Assembly: GCF_003336875.1 (NCBI RefSeq)
Contig: NZ_QGNJ01000007.1
Span: forward strand, 62,001 to 126,000
Direction: 5' to 3'
Source of the DNA: Oleisolibacter albus
GTDB taxonomy: Bacteria > Pseudomonadota > Alphaproteobacteria > Azospirillales > Azospirillaceae
Length of the DNA stretch: 64,000 nucleotides
The position numbers and the translations under genes are program-made. This document shows, piece by piece, positions 9,293 to 21,436 of this stretch. A model generated the notes under the pieces. The model saw only the letters and a program-made list of their open reading frames with translations, was not told where the DNA came from and made no database searches. Position 1 is the stretch's first letter. Each line of letters starts with the position of its first letter.

Positions 9293-10302
9293 GGCGACTT
9301 GCTCTTGGCTGCGTCGGGAAGGTTGGCAAGACGGCGGGCGGCGATGACCTGGTCCAGCACGGCCAGGGCCTCCCGCCCGTCACAGACGGGTGCGGTTCCC
9401 CGGTCGATGGCGTCCAGGAAGGCCCGCATCTCGTCCACATAATCCTCATCATCGCTGCCGGGCAGCACGGCATCGACCAGAACCCTCCCATCCGCGCCGA
9501 AATGGCGCAGGCGGCGGCCCAGCAGATCCAGCTCCAGCAGGCCCTCCGTCCCGACGATCTCCGTCGCCCGGCGGTCGGGCCGCGTCACATAATCCAGATG
9601 GATGGTCGAGCGGGCTCCGTCCGCATGGTCCAGCACGATGTCGGCCATGTCCTCCGACGGCATGTCGAGCAAACCGCTGCGCCGGGCCAAGGCCGCGACG
9701 GTACGGGCCGGACCCAACAGGTGCCAGGCCAGGTCGAATTCATGGATGATGTCGAACAGCACCCCGCCAGTGCCGGCGTCGGCGGTATAGCCGGCCCGGT
9801 AATCCTGCCAGGGTCGCCAGGCCGGCAGGTAGGAGGCGCAGATCAGACGGCCCCAGAGCAGACGGCCGATGCCGCCCGCGGCAATGATGCACCGCGCCTG
9901 CCGCACCACCGGATTAAAGCGCATGTTCAGCCCGGCGAAGACCACCAGTCCGGCCGCGGCCGCCCGGCCCAGCACGGCGGCCGCGGCATCCGGGTCATGG
10001 GCCAGCGGCTTCTCGACGAAGGCCGGCAGGCCGGCGGTGATGGCGGCATCCAGGTCGGCCAGATGGAAGCGGTTGGGACTGGCGATCAGGGCGGCACCGG
10101 CAGCGGCCAGGGCCTGATCCCGCGACTCCACGGCCCGTCCACCGGCCTGGACCAGCAGGGTCCGCCGGTCGGGCGAGGGATCGAAGCCGACCACCCCGCG
10201 TCCGAGCGCCAGCAGATTGCGGGCATGGCGGAGGCCGATGGAGCCGAGGCCGAGGACCGCGACAGGAGCAGGGGAAACGCCGGAAACGGACCGACCAGTC
10301 AC
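9289..10302 (-). CDS. Gfo/Idh/MocA-family sugar oxidoreductase
   Basis: This is a 337-residue NAD(P)-dependent dehydrogenase. The nucleotide-binding Rossmann motif VAVLGLGSIGLRHARNL is near the N-terminus. The EKP motif (FVEKPLAHD), conserved in Gfo/Idh/MocA enzymes, follows at about residue 93. The frame is open upstream to 10488, but residues before GTG 10302 are low-quality Arg/Trp-rich sequence, and the family length (about 340) supports GTG 10302. The stop overlaps the next gene's ATG at 9289-9292. It resembles PtmF-like oxidoreductases found in legionaminic acid clusters. Inferred role: oxidation of a nucleotide sugar to a keto form that the fused aminotransferase then aminates. Confidence 0.87.
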   Translation of the reverse strand: MTGRSVSGVSPAPVAVLGLGSIGLRHARNLLALGRGVVGFDPSPDRRTLLVQAGGRAVESRDQALAAAGAALIASPNRFHLADLDAAITAGLPAFVEKPLAHDPDAAAAVLGRAAAAGLVVFAGLNMRFNPVVRQARCIIAAGGIGRLLWGRLICASYLPAWRPWQDYRAGYTADAGTGGVLFDIIHEFDLAWHLLGPARTVAALARRSGLLDMPSEDMADIVLDHADGARSTIHLDYVTRPDRRATEIVGTEGLLELDLLGRRLRHFGADGRVLVDAVLPGSDDEDYVDEMRAFLDAIDRGTAPVCDGREALAVLDQVIAARRLANLPDAAKSKSP

Positions 10303-10432
10303 GATGGCTACCCAGTGAGAACCGGCCGGGAAAGGCCGGAGGCAGGAACCGATGCGCCCATCGGCGCCATCGGATTCCTTAAGCCTAATCCATCGGGGAT
10401 GCCATGTCCAAGCACGCCATGTCCCAGGACAA

Positions 10433-11077
10433 TCACAGGAATTCGGCGATGGCGGCGAAGCGGTCGAGGCGGCCGCGCAGTCCCGCATGCCCGGCCAGGG
10501 CCGGCGGCACCGCCCGCATCAGCACGAAGGTCGGCAGGCCGGCGGCCAGGGCCGCCATCGCCCCCTGCGCCCCGTCCTCCAGCGCCAGCGAGGCGGCAGG
10601 ATCACAGCCCAGCCGGGCCAGGGCGGTGCGGTACGGTTCCGGGTCGGGCTTGCCGCAGCCGACATCGTCACCGCCCACCACAAGATCGACAGCTCCCTCC
10701 AACCCGACCTGCCGCAGCCAGGCCTGCGTATGGGCGTGGGTGGAGGATGTGACCACGGCCACCTTCCAGCCCCGGTCCGCCGCCCGGACCAACACCGCCG
10801 CGGCTTCCGGAGCCGGCGGGACCATGGTGAGCGCATCGCGGGCCATGTCGGCATAGAGCCGCATCAGCGCACCATGGTCACCGGGCAATCCGTGCCGGGA
10901 CATCAGTTCGGCCACGATGGCGGAGAGCGGGGGGCCGTTGAGGCGCTGGAACTCCTCCTCCGTGCCGGTGGCGCCATGGCGGGCCAGGAAAGCGTGATAG
11001 ACCCCGCGCAGGGCGCCGATGCTGTCGGCCAGGGTGCCGTCCAGATCCAGGAACAGGCCGCGCCGCCCGCTGCTCAT
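10433..11077 (-). CDS. HAD-superfamily phosphatase (phosphoglycolate phosphatase-like)
   Basis: This 214-residue HAD hydrolase has motif I FLDLDGTLADS (residues 9-19), motif II VVTSSTHAHTQ, motif III near GKPDPEPY and motif IV LALEDGAQG. The helical cap between motifs I and II is that of the Gph/beta-phosphoglucomutase subgroup. ATG 11077 overlaps the stop of the upstream GNAT gene (ATGA at 11074-11077), so the two are translationally coupled. In a nonulosonic or amino-sugar pathway such an enzyme would remove phosphate from a sugar phosphate intermediate; this is inference from context. Confidence 0.88.
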   Translation of the reverse strand: MSSGRRGLFLDLDGTLADSIGALRGVYHAFLARHGATGTEEEFQRLNGPPLSAIVAELMSRHGLPGDHGALMRLYADMARDALTMVPPAPEAAAVLVRAADRGWKVAVVTSSTHAHTQAWLRQVGLEGAVDLVVGGDDVGCGKPDPEPYRTALARLGCDPAASLALEDGAQGAMAALAAGLPTFVLMRAVPPALAGHAGLRGRLDRFAAIAEFL

Positions 11078-11610
11078 GGCCGCAGATCCTTCATGAAGCG
11101 GACGATGGCGGCCTGTTCGCCGGTGTCGGCCACCAGCACCACCGCCGGTCCCAGATCCTGGTAGCCGGCAGCGGCGAAGGCGCGCAGCGAGGCGGCGTTG
11201 CCAGCCCGTACCTCGGCCATGACCCCATCGACGCCCTGGGCACGCAGATGCCCGTCCAGGGCCAGGAGCACCGCCACACCCAGGCCACGGCCGCGGCTGT
11301 CGGGCGCCAGATTGATGCCGATTTCCACGAAGCGGCCGGACCGCGGCGGATGGTCCGCCGGCTCCAGCCGCAGGAAGCCGATGCGCCGGCCCAGATGGAC
11401 GGCGAAGACCGGCCCCGGCACCGCCGTGAAATAGGTGCTGCGGAATTCCTCCAGAAAGTCCGGCCAGAGCTTCGGCCTGGGGTGGTAAGCGGCGGCCAGC
11501 GAAACGGGATCGTTGCGCCACGCCATCACCAGCCGGGCGTCGGCGGCATCGGGGCGGGCGGGTTCGAACCCGATCTCGGCGGGCAGCGGCCGGGGGCCGG
11601 CGGTGGTCAC
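11074..11610 (-). CDS. GNAT-family acetyltransferase
   Basis: The protein has 178 residues from GTG 11610, which has GGAG six bases upstream; the frame continues only to a TTG at 11631. The sequence contains DARLVMAWRNDP (typical of amino-sugar acetyltransferases such as PseH/WecD-like GNATs), the acetyl-CoA loop DSRGRGLGVAVLLAL and NAASLRAFAAAGYQD. It is the first gene of a five-gene leftward group running to 6695. Its role is probably acetylation of an amino sugar. The second GNAT at 6695 suggests two acetyl (or other acyl) groups are added to the final sugar. Confidence 0.84.
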   Translation of the reverse strand: MTTAGPRPLPAEIGFEPARPDAADARLVMAWRNDPVSLAAAYHPRPKLWPDFLEEFRSTYFTAVPGPVFAVHLGRRIGFLRLEPADHPPRSGRFVEIGINLAPDSRGRGLGVAVLLALDGHLRAQGVDGVMAEVRAGNAASLRAFAAAGYQDLGPAVVLVADTGEQAAIVRFMKDLRP

Positions 11611-11654
11611 GGCTTCTCCAGGACGGGGCAAGTTGCTACCGTCCCCTTCATGCC

Positions 11655-12383
11655 ATGGAGGCCCGCCGCTTGTCCCGCCCGATCATCCCCGCAGTCCCCG
11701 TCCTTGCCCATGCCCTGACGCCGCACCCCACCATGTGCGTGGAACCGGAGCCGTTGACCTATGACGCCGGAATCGAGGCCGAGGTGGCGCGGATCTGGGG
11801 CGAACGGCAGGCCGCCAGCAGCGGACGCCTGTTCGACGGACCGGTCTATGGTGTGGCCGGCATCGCCCCCGACCGGCTGGTGCTGCGGCCCGGCCAGTTC
11901 CGCCACGCCCTGGCGCGCTGCCTGGAACCCGAGCTGCGCCACCGGGGGCTGGACATCCGGCAGGCCGCCGTTTCCGGCCTGCTGCTGTGCCCAGAGGGGC
12001 TGGTGCTCGGGCGGCGGGCCGGCAGCGTGGCCACCGACGCCGGCCGCTGGGAGCCGCCGCCGTCCGGCGGTTTGGACCGGCCAGACCCGGTGGCGCAGAT
12101 CCACGCGGAATTGCGGGAGGAGTTGGGGCTGACTCCGGCCGATCTGGACGAAACCCGGTTGATCGGTGCCCTGGAGCAGACGGACACGGGACTGGTGGAC
12201 CTGCTGCTGTGCCTGACCACCCCCCTGCCCTTCGCGCTGGTCGACCAGCGCTGGCGCCAGACGGGCAGCGACGAGTACAGCGCCCTGCGCGTGGTGCCAC
12301 AGACGGCGCTGCCAGATCTCGCCGCCAGCGCCAACGCCGTACCGCTGCTCCGCCCCATGCTGGCCCTGGCCGGGCTGATCTGA
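11655..12383 (+). CDS. NUDIX-hydrolase-like protein
   Basis: This 242-residue protein is divergent from the sugar cluster. The first 120 residues are unassigned. The second half has a NUDIX-like strand-helix pattern (AVSGLLLCPEGLVLGRRA, a Gly-rich turn, then QIHAELREELGLTPADL), where the canonical REUXEEXGU helix reads AELREELGL, so the first Arg of the box is replaced by Ala. A nucleotide-sugar or nucleotide hydrolase is possible, but the altered box makes activity uncertain. No clear Shine-Dalgarno precedes ATG 11655, and a start at the Met in TMCVEPEP (near 11733) is possible. Only 44 bases separate it from the divergent GNAT start at 11610. Confidence 0.68.
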   Translation: MEARRLSRPIIPAVPVLAHALTPHPTMCVEPEPLTYDAGIEAEVARIWGERQAASSGRLFDGPVYGVAGIAPDRLVLRPGQFRHALARCLEPELRHRGLDIRQAAVSGLLLCPEGLVLGRRAGSVATDAGRWEPPPSGGLDRPDPVAQIHAELREELGLTPADLDETRLIGALEQTDTGLVDLLLCLTTPLPFALVDQRWRQTGSDEYSALRVVPQTALPDLAASANAVPLLRPMLALAGLI

Positions 12384-12480
12384 CGCACGCCGGGAGACCG
12401 AGCAGCCAGGCCCGTCGCCACAGTGGCTTTCATTACAGGTGCCCCCGACGCCGATGAGCATCGGTGGCGATGGCCCGATG

Positions 12481-12812
12481 TGAACCGTGCCGGGTTTGCC
12501 GGAGCTCGCCCCCCCCATGGACCGGAGCATCATGAGCCAGACGACGAACAGGTTCTTGCCTGAGGTGCGCGACCGCGGCGTGGCTGATGTTGGACAATGA
12601 GGGTCAGCACGGCTCGCATTGGCGGGCCATCCTGTCGCTCGCGGCAAAAGTGGGCTGTTCAGCCCACCCTGAACGATTGGGTCAGGAAGGCAGGGATTGG
12701 TCGCGGCCGACGGGCTGACCTTCCCGGCCGAGAGGGCATGGGCATGGGCATTGACGCTGGCCTTCCCGGCGCGCTATCGCGGGCGGGGAGCAATTCCGCC
12801 GACGGGATGTGA
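12481..12812 (+). mobile_element. IS3-family insertion sequence remnant (left end plus broken orfA)
   Basis: The remnant begins with TGAACCGTGCCGGGTTTGCC, which resembles the left inverted repeat of IS3-family elements, followed 51 bases later by a transposase orfA start (MSQTTNRFLPEVRDRG). The reading frame shifts at least twice inside 100 codons and the similarity fades after about 12735. No orfB and no right inverted repeat were found before the HD gene at 12819, so the element is dead and truncated. Confidence 0.75.
12532..12812 (+). pseudogene. Frameshifted IS3 OrfA transposase fragment
   Basis: Three frames read together give an OrfA-like helix-turn-helix: MSQTTNRFLPEVRDRGVADV up to the TGA at 12598, then LDNEGQHGSHWRAILSLAAK and VGCSAHP in the next frame, then LNDWVRKAG in a third. 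This matches the order of residues in the IS3-family OrfA N-terminus, where an uninterrupted protein is expected. The stop and the shifts show that it no longer encodes a working protein. Confidence 0.75.
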
Positions 12813-12818
12813 CAGAGT

Positions 12819-13445
12819 ATGACGGCAAGGCCACGGGCATGGGTAAGATTGCCCTCCAGGAAGCGCCTGGACCTGCTGGATCCGACGCCGTTCGATTGGG
12901 ACGATGCCGATCTGGCCCTGGGGCTGGCCCGCACCTACCGCTGGGGCGGCCATTCCGTCTGGCCGCGGCCATTGTCGGTGGCCCAGCATTCGCTGCTGGT
13001 GCTGACCCTGTCGCGCCAGCAGGCACGCCACCCCCTGGATGTGCGGCAGGAACTGCGCGAGCTGCTGCACGACGCCGACGAGGGGCTGCTGGGATTCGAC
13101 CCGATTTCGGTGATCAAGCCGTTCCTGGGACCGGATTTCAAAGCCATGACCCAGCGGTTGCAGGCCGCCATCTTCCTGCGCTATGGGCTGGTGTCCTGGA
13201 GCGACGAGGAGAAGCTGGCGCACAAGCGGGCCGACCGCGTGGCCGCGGCCAGCGAGGCGCTGCATGTGGCGGGGTGGACGCGTGACGAAATCCGGCGCAC
13301 GCTGAAGATCCCGCTGAAACCGCTGGATGAAGACCCGCTGCTGCCCCTGTATGGCGGCGCCCCTTGGGAGCCCTGGGCGCCGGAAATCGCGGCCGACCGC
13401 TTCCTGGCCGAACTGGCCGCGCTGAAACAGCGCGCGACAGCCTAG
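12819..13445 (+). CDS. HD-domain phosphohydrolase (YfbR-like)
   Basis: This 208-residue protein has the metal-binding layout of small HD phosphohydrolases: GGHSVWPRPLSVAQHSLL, with candidate ligand His57, followed by LLHDADE with the paired His84-Asp85. YfbR-like enzymes dephosphorylate deoxynucleoside monophosphates; substrate is not determined here. It follows the IS3 remnant by only a few bases, so the original promoter region may have been replaced by the insertion. No strong Shine-Dalgarno is seen before ATG 12819. It converges on the sugar-binding-protein gene at 13497 across a strong hairpin. Confidence 0.8.
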   Translation: MTARPRAWVRLPSRKRLDLLDPTPFDWDDADLALGLARTYRWGGHSVWPRPLSVAQHSLLVLTLSRQQARHPLDVRQELRELLHDADEGLLGFDPISVIKPFLGPDFKAMTQRLQAAIFLRYGLVSWSDEEKLAHKRADRVAAASEALHVAGWTRDEIRRTLKIPLKPLDEDPLLPLYGGAPWEPWAPEIAADRFLAELAALKQRATA

Positions 13446-13454
13446 CCCGCCAAA

Positions 13455-13481
13455 CCCGCCCCGGTCCCGAGCCGGGGCGGG
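13455..13481. terminator. Bidirectional hairpin between convergent genes
   Basis: A perfect 10-bp inverted repeat (CCCGCCCCGG / CCGGGGCGGG, 7-base loop) sits between the HD gene stop and the binding-protein gene stop. No long U-run follows on either strand, but placement between convergent genes supports transcription termination for both. Confidence 0.65.
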
Positions 13482-13496
13482 CGGCGGCAACACCGC

Positions 13497-14783
13497 CTAC
13501 CAGCGGCCGCCACGGCCGAGCCGGGTCAGGCGCTGGTCGAGATCCTTCATCGCCTCTTCCGCCGGACGCTGGCCGGTGAGAACGGCGTGGACCGCGGTGA
13601 AGAACTCGGTGGAGACCTGATTGTAGCGGTCACCGGTCACGGTGGCCGGCCGGGCCACGGCGCTGGTCAGGGTGCCGTACAGGTCCTTCATGATCGGCAC
13701 GGACTTGATGGCGTCCTGATCCTGGTACAGGGCCTTGATGGTGGGCAGGAACGCCCCCTGGAGCACACGCCGCTTCTGCTCCTCCGGACTGGCCAGATAC
13801 TTCACGAGGTCGATGGCCGCCTCCTTGTTGCGGGAGTACTTCGACACGGCCAGCTGCCAGCCGCCCAGCGTGCCGGAATTCTTGCCCTGGTCGCCGCCCT
13901 TGGGCAGCGGAGCCACGCCGACCTTGTCCTTCACCGGACTGTCGGCCCCCTGCGCCAGGGCCCAGGCATAGGGCCAGTTGCGCATGAACACGGCGTCGCC
14001 GGACTGGAAAACGCCGCGCGCCTCCTCCTCGCCATAGTTCAGCGTGCCGGTGGGGGCGATCTTGCCCATCCAGCCCGCGGCCTGCTTCAAGGCGGCGACC
14101 GCCTGCGGCCGGGTCACCGAGATCTTGCCGTCAGCTTCGACGATGGTGCCGCCGCCATTGCTGTCGATCCATTCCAGGGCGTTGCAGGTCAGGCCCTCAT
14201 AGGCCTTGCCCTGGAAGACGAAGCCCTGCATGCGGGCATTGCCGGCCTTGCGCTCCCCCTCCATGACGATCCGCGCGGTTTCCGCCAGATCCGCCCAGGT
14301 GGCCGGCACCGGCCGCTTGTACTTGTCCAGCAGATCCTTGCGGTAATAGAGCAGCCCGGCATCGGTGAACCAGGGCATGCCCACCAGCCGTCCATCCACC
14401 GTGTTGTTCTTGACGATGCTGGGGAAGTGCTGATCCAGGATGTCCTTGCCCACGGCCTTGGACAGGTCCTCGAAATGCTGCCCCAGCACCCCGGGCCAGA
14501 TGACATCGATCTGGTAGACGTCGATGTCGCCGGAGCCGGCGGCCAGCATCTGCTGATAGAGCGCCAGACGCTCGGTGGCCGAGCTGGGGGTGGAGACCAC
14601 CTTGACCTGATTGCCGGTCTTCCTGGCCCAGGCGTCCGCCCCCTGCTGGCAGATGGCCAGTTCCTGCCCCAGCGCCCCGCAGGAGATGACGACCGTGGCC
14701 GCCTTGGCCGCCCCGGCCGTCAGCCCGCCGGCCACCAGCAGCGCCGCCGTTGCCGCCGCCCCCAGAATTCCGCGCAGTTCCAT
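13497..14783 (-). CDS. Sugar ABC transporter periplasmic binding protein (trehalose/maltose ThuE-type)
   Basis: This 428-residue protein starts at ATG 14783, which has GGGAGG about nine bases upstream. It has a signal peptide (MELRGILGAAATAALLVAGG, cleaved after an Ala-Lys-Ala motif) and a family 1 extracellular solute-binding fold: GSGDIDVYQIDVIWPGVL, GMPWFTDAGLLYYRKDLL and AYEGLTCNALEWIDSNGGG are typical of ThuE/AglE/LpqY disaccharide binders. It lies on the same strand as the permeases and ATPase at 17755-20755 but is separated from them by a porin and an MFS gene, so it probably has its own promoter while serving that importer. Trehalose, maltose or sucrose is likely; the exact sugar cannot be told from sequence. 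Confidence 0.88.
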   Translation of the reverse strand: MELRGILGAAATAALLVAGGLTAGAAKAATVVISCGALGQELAICQQGADAWARKTGNQVKVVSTPSSATERLALYQQMLAAGSGDIDVYQIDVIWPGVLGQHFEDLSKAVGKDILDQHFPSIVKNNTVDGRLVGMPWFTDAGLLYYRKDLLDKYKRPVPATWADLAETARIVMEGERKAGNARMQGFVFQGKAYEGLTCNALEWIDSNGGGTIVEADGKISVTRPQAVAALKQAAGWMGKIAPTGTLNYGEEEARGVFQSGDAVFMRNWPYAWALAQGADSPVKDKVGVAPLPKGGDQGKNSGTLGGWQLAVSKYSRNKEAAIDLVKYLASPEEQKRRVLQGAFLPTIKALYQDQDAIKSVPIMKDLYGTLTSAVARPATVTGDRYNQVSTEFFTAVHAVLTGQRPAEEAMKDLDQRLTRLGRGGRW

Positions 14784-14968
14784 TTTTGTTGTCCTCCCTT
14801 GGATGGCTGCCATCGGGCACGGAAGCGGGGTCGGCGCCCGCCCCCGTGCCCGATCGCTAGGGAGGTAACGTCGTGGCCATACAATAGGACTGTGCGCCCG
14901 GACAGCGCTTCACCCATTGCCCCCCGCCCCTCCCAAGGGGCGGCGGCGCTGCCACCTCTGCGCGCCGG

Positions 14969-16138
14969 TCAGGCCACCCGCCGGCGCAGGATCGGGATGG
15001 ACGCCAGCAGCAGACCCACCAGACCGAGGGCCCAGGGCAGCGTGACCAGTTCCGCCAGGAAGCCGACGCCGGGCGGCCCGCCCAGGAAGGCGAAATAGCC
15101 GACGGTGGACACGGCGGCGATGGCGACACCGGCGGAGGGGCCGGCGGCCTTGGCCGCCAGCAGCAATGTCAGGGGGAAGATACAGGACAGGCCGGCCCCG
15201 ACCAGACCGAACCCAATCACCGTGGCCGCAGCCGACGGGATGGCGGCAGCCAGCAGAAGGCCCGACGCAGCCAGCGCACCACCCCCGGCCAGCACCCGCT
15301 CGGCGCCGAGACGGGCGATGATCCGGTCCCCGGCCAGCCGGCCGATGGCCATGGTGCAGGAGAACAGGGCGAAAGCCGCCCCGGCGGTCACCGGCCCGGC
15401 CTGACGCCAGTCGGCCAGCAGGATGGCACTCCAATCCGCCACCACACCCTCACCCAGCAGGCAGCAGAAGGCGATCAGCGAGAGGGCGCCCAATCCCTTG
15501 AGGGCCGCGGGATGGAATCCCTCCTGCCCGGCCCGTGCCGCCCGGCGCAGCATGGGCCGGCAGGCCAGAAACCCGCAGAGGGCCGCCAACGGCCCGACCA
15601 GCAGGAACTGTGTCGAGGGCGGTAATCCCGCACCCGCGGCCAGCGCCGCCACGGCCGCGCCGGCCAGTCCACCCAGGCTGAATCCCCCATGGAATCCGGC
15701 GAAGACGGGGCGGCCCAGGCGCTTTTCCACCTCCGCCCCTTGCACATTCATCGCCACGTCGAGGGCACCGCTGCTCATGCCGAACAAGACCAGGGCGGCC
15801 GCCAACAGCGGCAGGCTGGGCGCCAGACCCGGCAGCGGCAGCACCAGCCCCAGCAGGGTGACGGCGACAAGACAGACAGTGCGGGTGCCGATACGGTCGG
15901 CCAGCCAACCGGCCAGCGGCATGGCCACCAGCGCTCCGGCGGCGATGCCCAGCAGGGCCAGCCCCATTTCGCCTTCGGACGCAGCGAGGCGGGTACGGAC
16001 CTCGGCCACGCGCGGCACCCAGTTGGCGAAGACGAACCCGTTGATGAAAAAGACGAAGAAAACGGACCAGCGTGCGGTTTCAGCCCGCCGGCTGCTCACA
16101 TCCGCCTCAGTGGCGGACATAGGGATCGGTTGCTCCAT
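14969..16138 (-). CDS. MFS transporter
   Basis: A 389-residue membrane protein with about twelve hydrophobic segments. It carries the MFS loop 2-3 motif in GWLADRIGTRTV and a related motif in GDRIIARLGAERV between segments 8 and 9. Similarity is to the YbjJ-like MFS subgroup (FINGFVFANWVPRVAEVR near the N-terminus). The gene lies between lamB and the binding-protein gene in the same direction, with a terminator upstream at 16168-16205, so it is likely transcribed separately from lamB. The substrate is unknown; sugar or sugar-derivative transport or efflux is suggested only by location. Confidence 0.85.
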   Translation of the reverse strand: MEQPIPMSATEADVSSRRAETARWSVFFVFFINGFVFANWVPRVAEVRTRLAASEGEMGLALLGIAAGALVAMPLAGWLADRIGTRTVCLVAVTLLGLVLPLPGLAPSLPLLAAALVLFGMSSGALDVAMNVQGAEVEKRLGRPVFAGFHGGFSLGGLAGAAVAALAAGAGLPPSTQFLLVGPLAALCGFLACRPMLRRAARAGQEGFHPAALKGLGALSLIAFCCLLGEGVVADWSAILLADWRQAGPVTAGAAFALFSCTMAIGRLAGDRIIARLGAERVLAGGGALAASGLLLAAAIPSAAATVIGFGLVGAGLSCIFPLTLLLAAKAAGPSAGVAIAAVSTVGYFAFLGGPPGVGFLAELVTLPWALGLVGLLLASIPILRRRVA

Positions 16139-16167
16139 CCCGGATGTTCCTGGCTTGGCGAAAACAA

Positions 16168-16205
16168 AACGGCCCCGCCCCCTGTCACCAGCGGGCGGGG
16201 CCGTT
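16168..16205 (-). terminator. Rho-independent terminator after the maltoporin gene
   Basis: The minus-strand transcript forms a perfect 13-bp GC-rich stem (AACGGCCCCGCCC / GGGCGGGGCCGTT, 12-base loop) followed by TTGTTTTCG, immediately downstream of the porin stop at 16218. Confidence 0.9.
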
Positions 16206-16217
16206 CCGCTTAAACGC

Positions 16218-18909
<2,692 letters not shown>

Positions 18910-18953
18910 GGCTTCCTCCTATTCGGTCTTTGGGCCGGATGCATTGAGGGAGA

Positions 18954-19787
<834 letters not shown>

Positions 19788-19801
19788 GGCACCGGCCCTC
19801 C

Positions 19802-20755
19802 CTAGCGGGCATCCGCCGCCAGCCGGACACGTCCGACCGTCAGCAGGATGCCGGTGATGAGCAGGATCAGCAGGACCAGCAGGGTGGAGGCGGCCGAGCC
19901 GAACCCCACATCCTGGAAATCCACCAGATTCTGCCGGGCATAGACCGACAGGGTGGCTGTCGCCGCATTGGCCCCGGCCATGACATAGGCCAGGTCGAAC
20001 ATGCGCAGCGCGTCCAGAGCGCGGAAGATGATGGCCACCATCAGCGCCGGCCGGATCAGCGGCAGGGTGATGCGCCAGAACACCTTCAGCGGATGCACCC
20101 CGTCCACCCGCGCCGCCTCGTAGATCTCGTGCGGGAGCGTCTGCAACGCCGCCAGAATCAGCAGGGCCATGAAGGGCGTGGTCTTCCACACATCCACCGC
20201 CACCATGGCCCACAGTGCCGTATCGGGATTGGCCATCCAGGCCCGCGGCGCATCAAGGATGCCGAGGCCCACCAGCAGCGTGTTCACCACGCCGTAAAGG
20301 TCGTGATACATCCAGCCCCACATCTGGGCACTGATGACCGTGGGGATGGCCCAGGGCACCAGCACCGCCGCCCGCATCAGCCCGCGGCCGGGCAGATGGG
20401 CGTTCAGCACCAGGGCAATGACCATGCCCAGCACCGTCTCGATCACCACCGACGCGGTGGCGAACTTCAGCGTCACCCAGGTGGCGGTCCACCAGGCCGG
20501 ATCGCTGAGCAAGAAGCCGAAATTGGCAAGGCCGACGAACGACGCCTGTTCGCTGCCGCCCAGACGAGCATCGGTGAATCCCAGATAGACGGTGCGCACC
20601 AGCGGCCAGCCGGCCACCAGCAGCAGGGCGATGACGGTGGGCATCAGGAAGAAGACAGCGGCCCGTCGCCGCCGCTGTTCCATGCGCCCCACGATTTCGA
20701 CCCGGACGGGTTCGCCGGCCTCTGCCGCCACGCTGTTCGGTACGGTCGCCGTCAT
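19802..20755 (-). CDS. Carbohydrate ABC permease (MalF/ThuF type)
   Basis: This 317-residue permease has a positively charged N-terminus ([16 protein letters not shown]) followed by transmembrane helices, and the EAA motif [23 protein letters not shown] 20755 has a strong GGAGG six bases upstream; the frame continues to 20836, but that start lacks such a signal. It is the first gene of the leftward importer operon and faces the binding-protein gene at 21437 across a 680-base divergent region. It pairs with the permease at 18954. Confidence 0.93.
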   Translation of the reverse strand: MTATVPNSVAAEAGEPVRVEIVGRMEQRRRRAAVFFLMPTVIALLLVAGWPLVRTVYLGFTDARLGGSEQASFVGLANFGFLLSDPAWWTATWVTLKFATASVVIETVLGMVIALVLNAHLPGRGLMRAAVLVPWAIPTVISAQMWGWMYHDLYGVVNTLLVGLGILDAPRAWMANPDTALWAMVAVDVWKTTPFMALLILAALQTLPHEIYEAARVDGVHPLKVFWRITLPLIRPALMVAIIFRALDALRMFDLAYVMAGANAATATLSVYARQNLVDFQDVGFGSAASTLLVLLILLITGILLTVGRVRLAADAR

Positions 20756-21436
20756 GGGCCGCCTCCTGCCGCTGCGATGCGGCCAGGACACGGACGCGGC
20801 GGGCGCTTCCGCTGTCGCATTTGCTGTCCCTCCCACTTTCGTTCAACGCGGCCGCTTCGTGTCGTGCGGCTTCAGCGTGCTGGACCGCCGTTCGCGAGGA
20901 ACGGGCAAGCCCGGCCGGAACCGCACCGCCCGTCAGGACGGCAGTGCTCGGGCCATGCGACGCGTGGAGACAGCAAAGACGTCGGCAGCCTGTCCGGGAT
21001 GAAACGCATGGAAAGGCGAGGCGGATCGGTCCTGCGACAGTTTCGTGACATCAATCTTCGGGACGGTCACCCCCAAGGAGCGCGCCATCAAGGAGAGCAC
21101 CGTGCGGCAGCCCTCTGCGGGTACGGCAGATCCTGGCATTCTCAGTCCTCCCCCGATCCTGGTGGCACCGGGGCCGCCCGATGGCGGAACACCGGCCCGG
21201 GATGGTTCATCCATCCTTCGCGGGTCGGAAACAGCCGGCCGCCGTCCCGGACCCGATTACAGCTTAGGGGCAAGCCGACCGCAGGTCTGTTTCAGTTTGT
21301 TTCATTTCCTGGCAAACGATACCCCGACGAAACAATGCGGCCAAGGCATCAGGGGCCAAGCCTGTCCTAGGATCGGTTGATGCAAGAAACAGGGACCGGA
21401 CAGGAACGTCCGGGTCCGCCAACGGGAGGTTATGCG
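20756..21436. other. Divergent intergenic region between two sugar ABC operons
   Basis: This 681-base stretch has no convincing gene; all open frames are short and Arg/Pro-rich. It must hold the promoters for both operons. No clear operator or riboswitch was recognised, and no LacI, AraC or other sugar regulator gene is present in it. Confidence 0.6.

Noticed and set aside
6755-9442. Very long rightward frame (about 895 codons) opposite the sugar cluster
   Set aside because: Antisense to the GNAT and fusion genes; no signal, domain or ribosome site.
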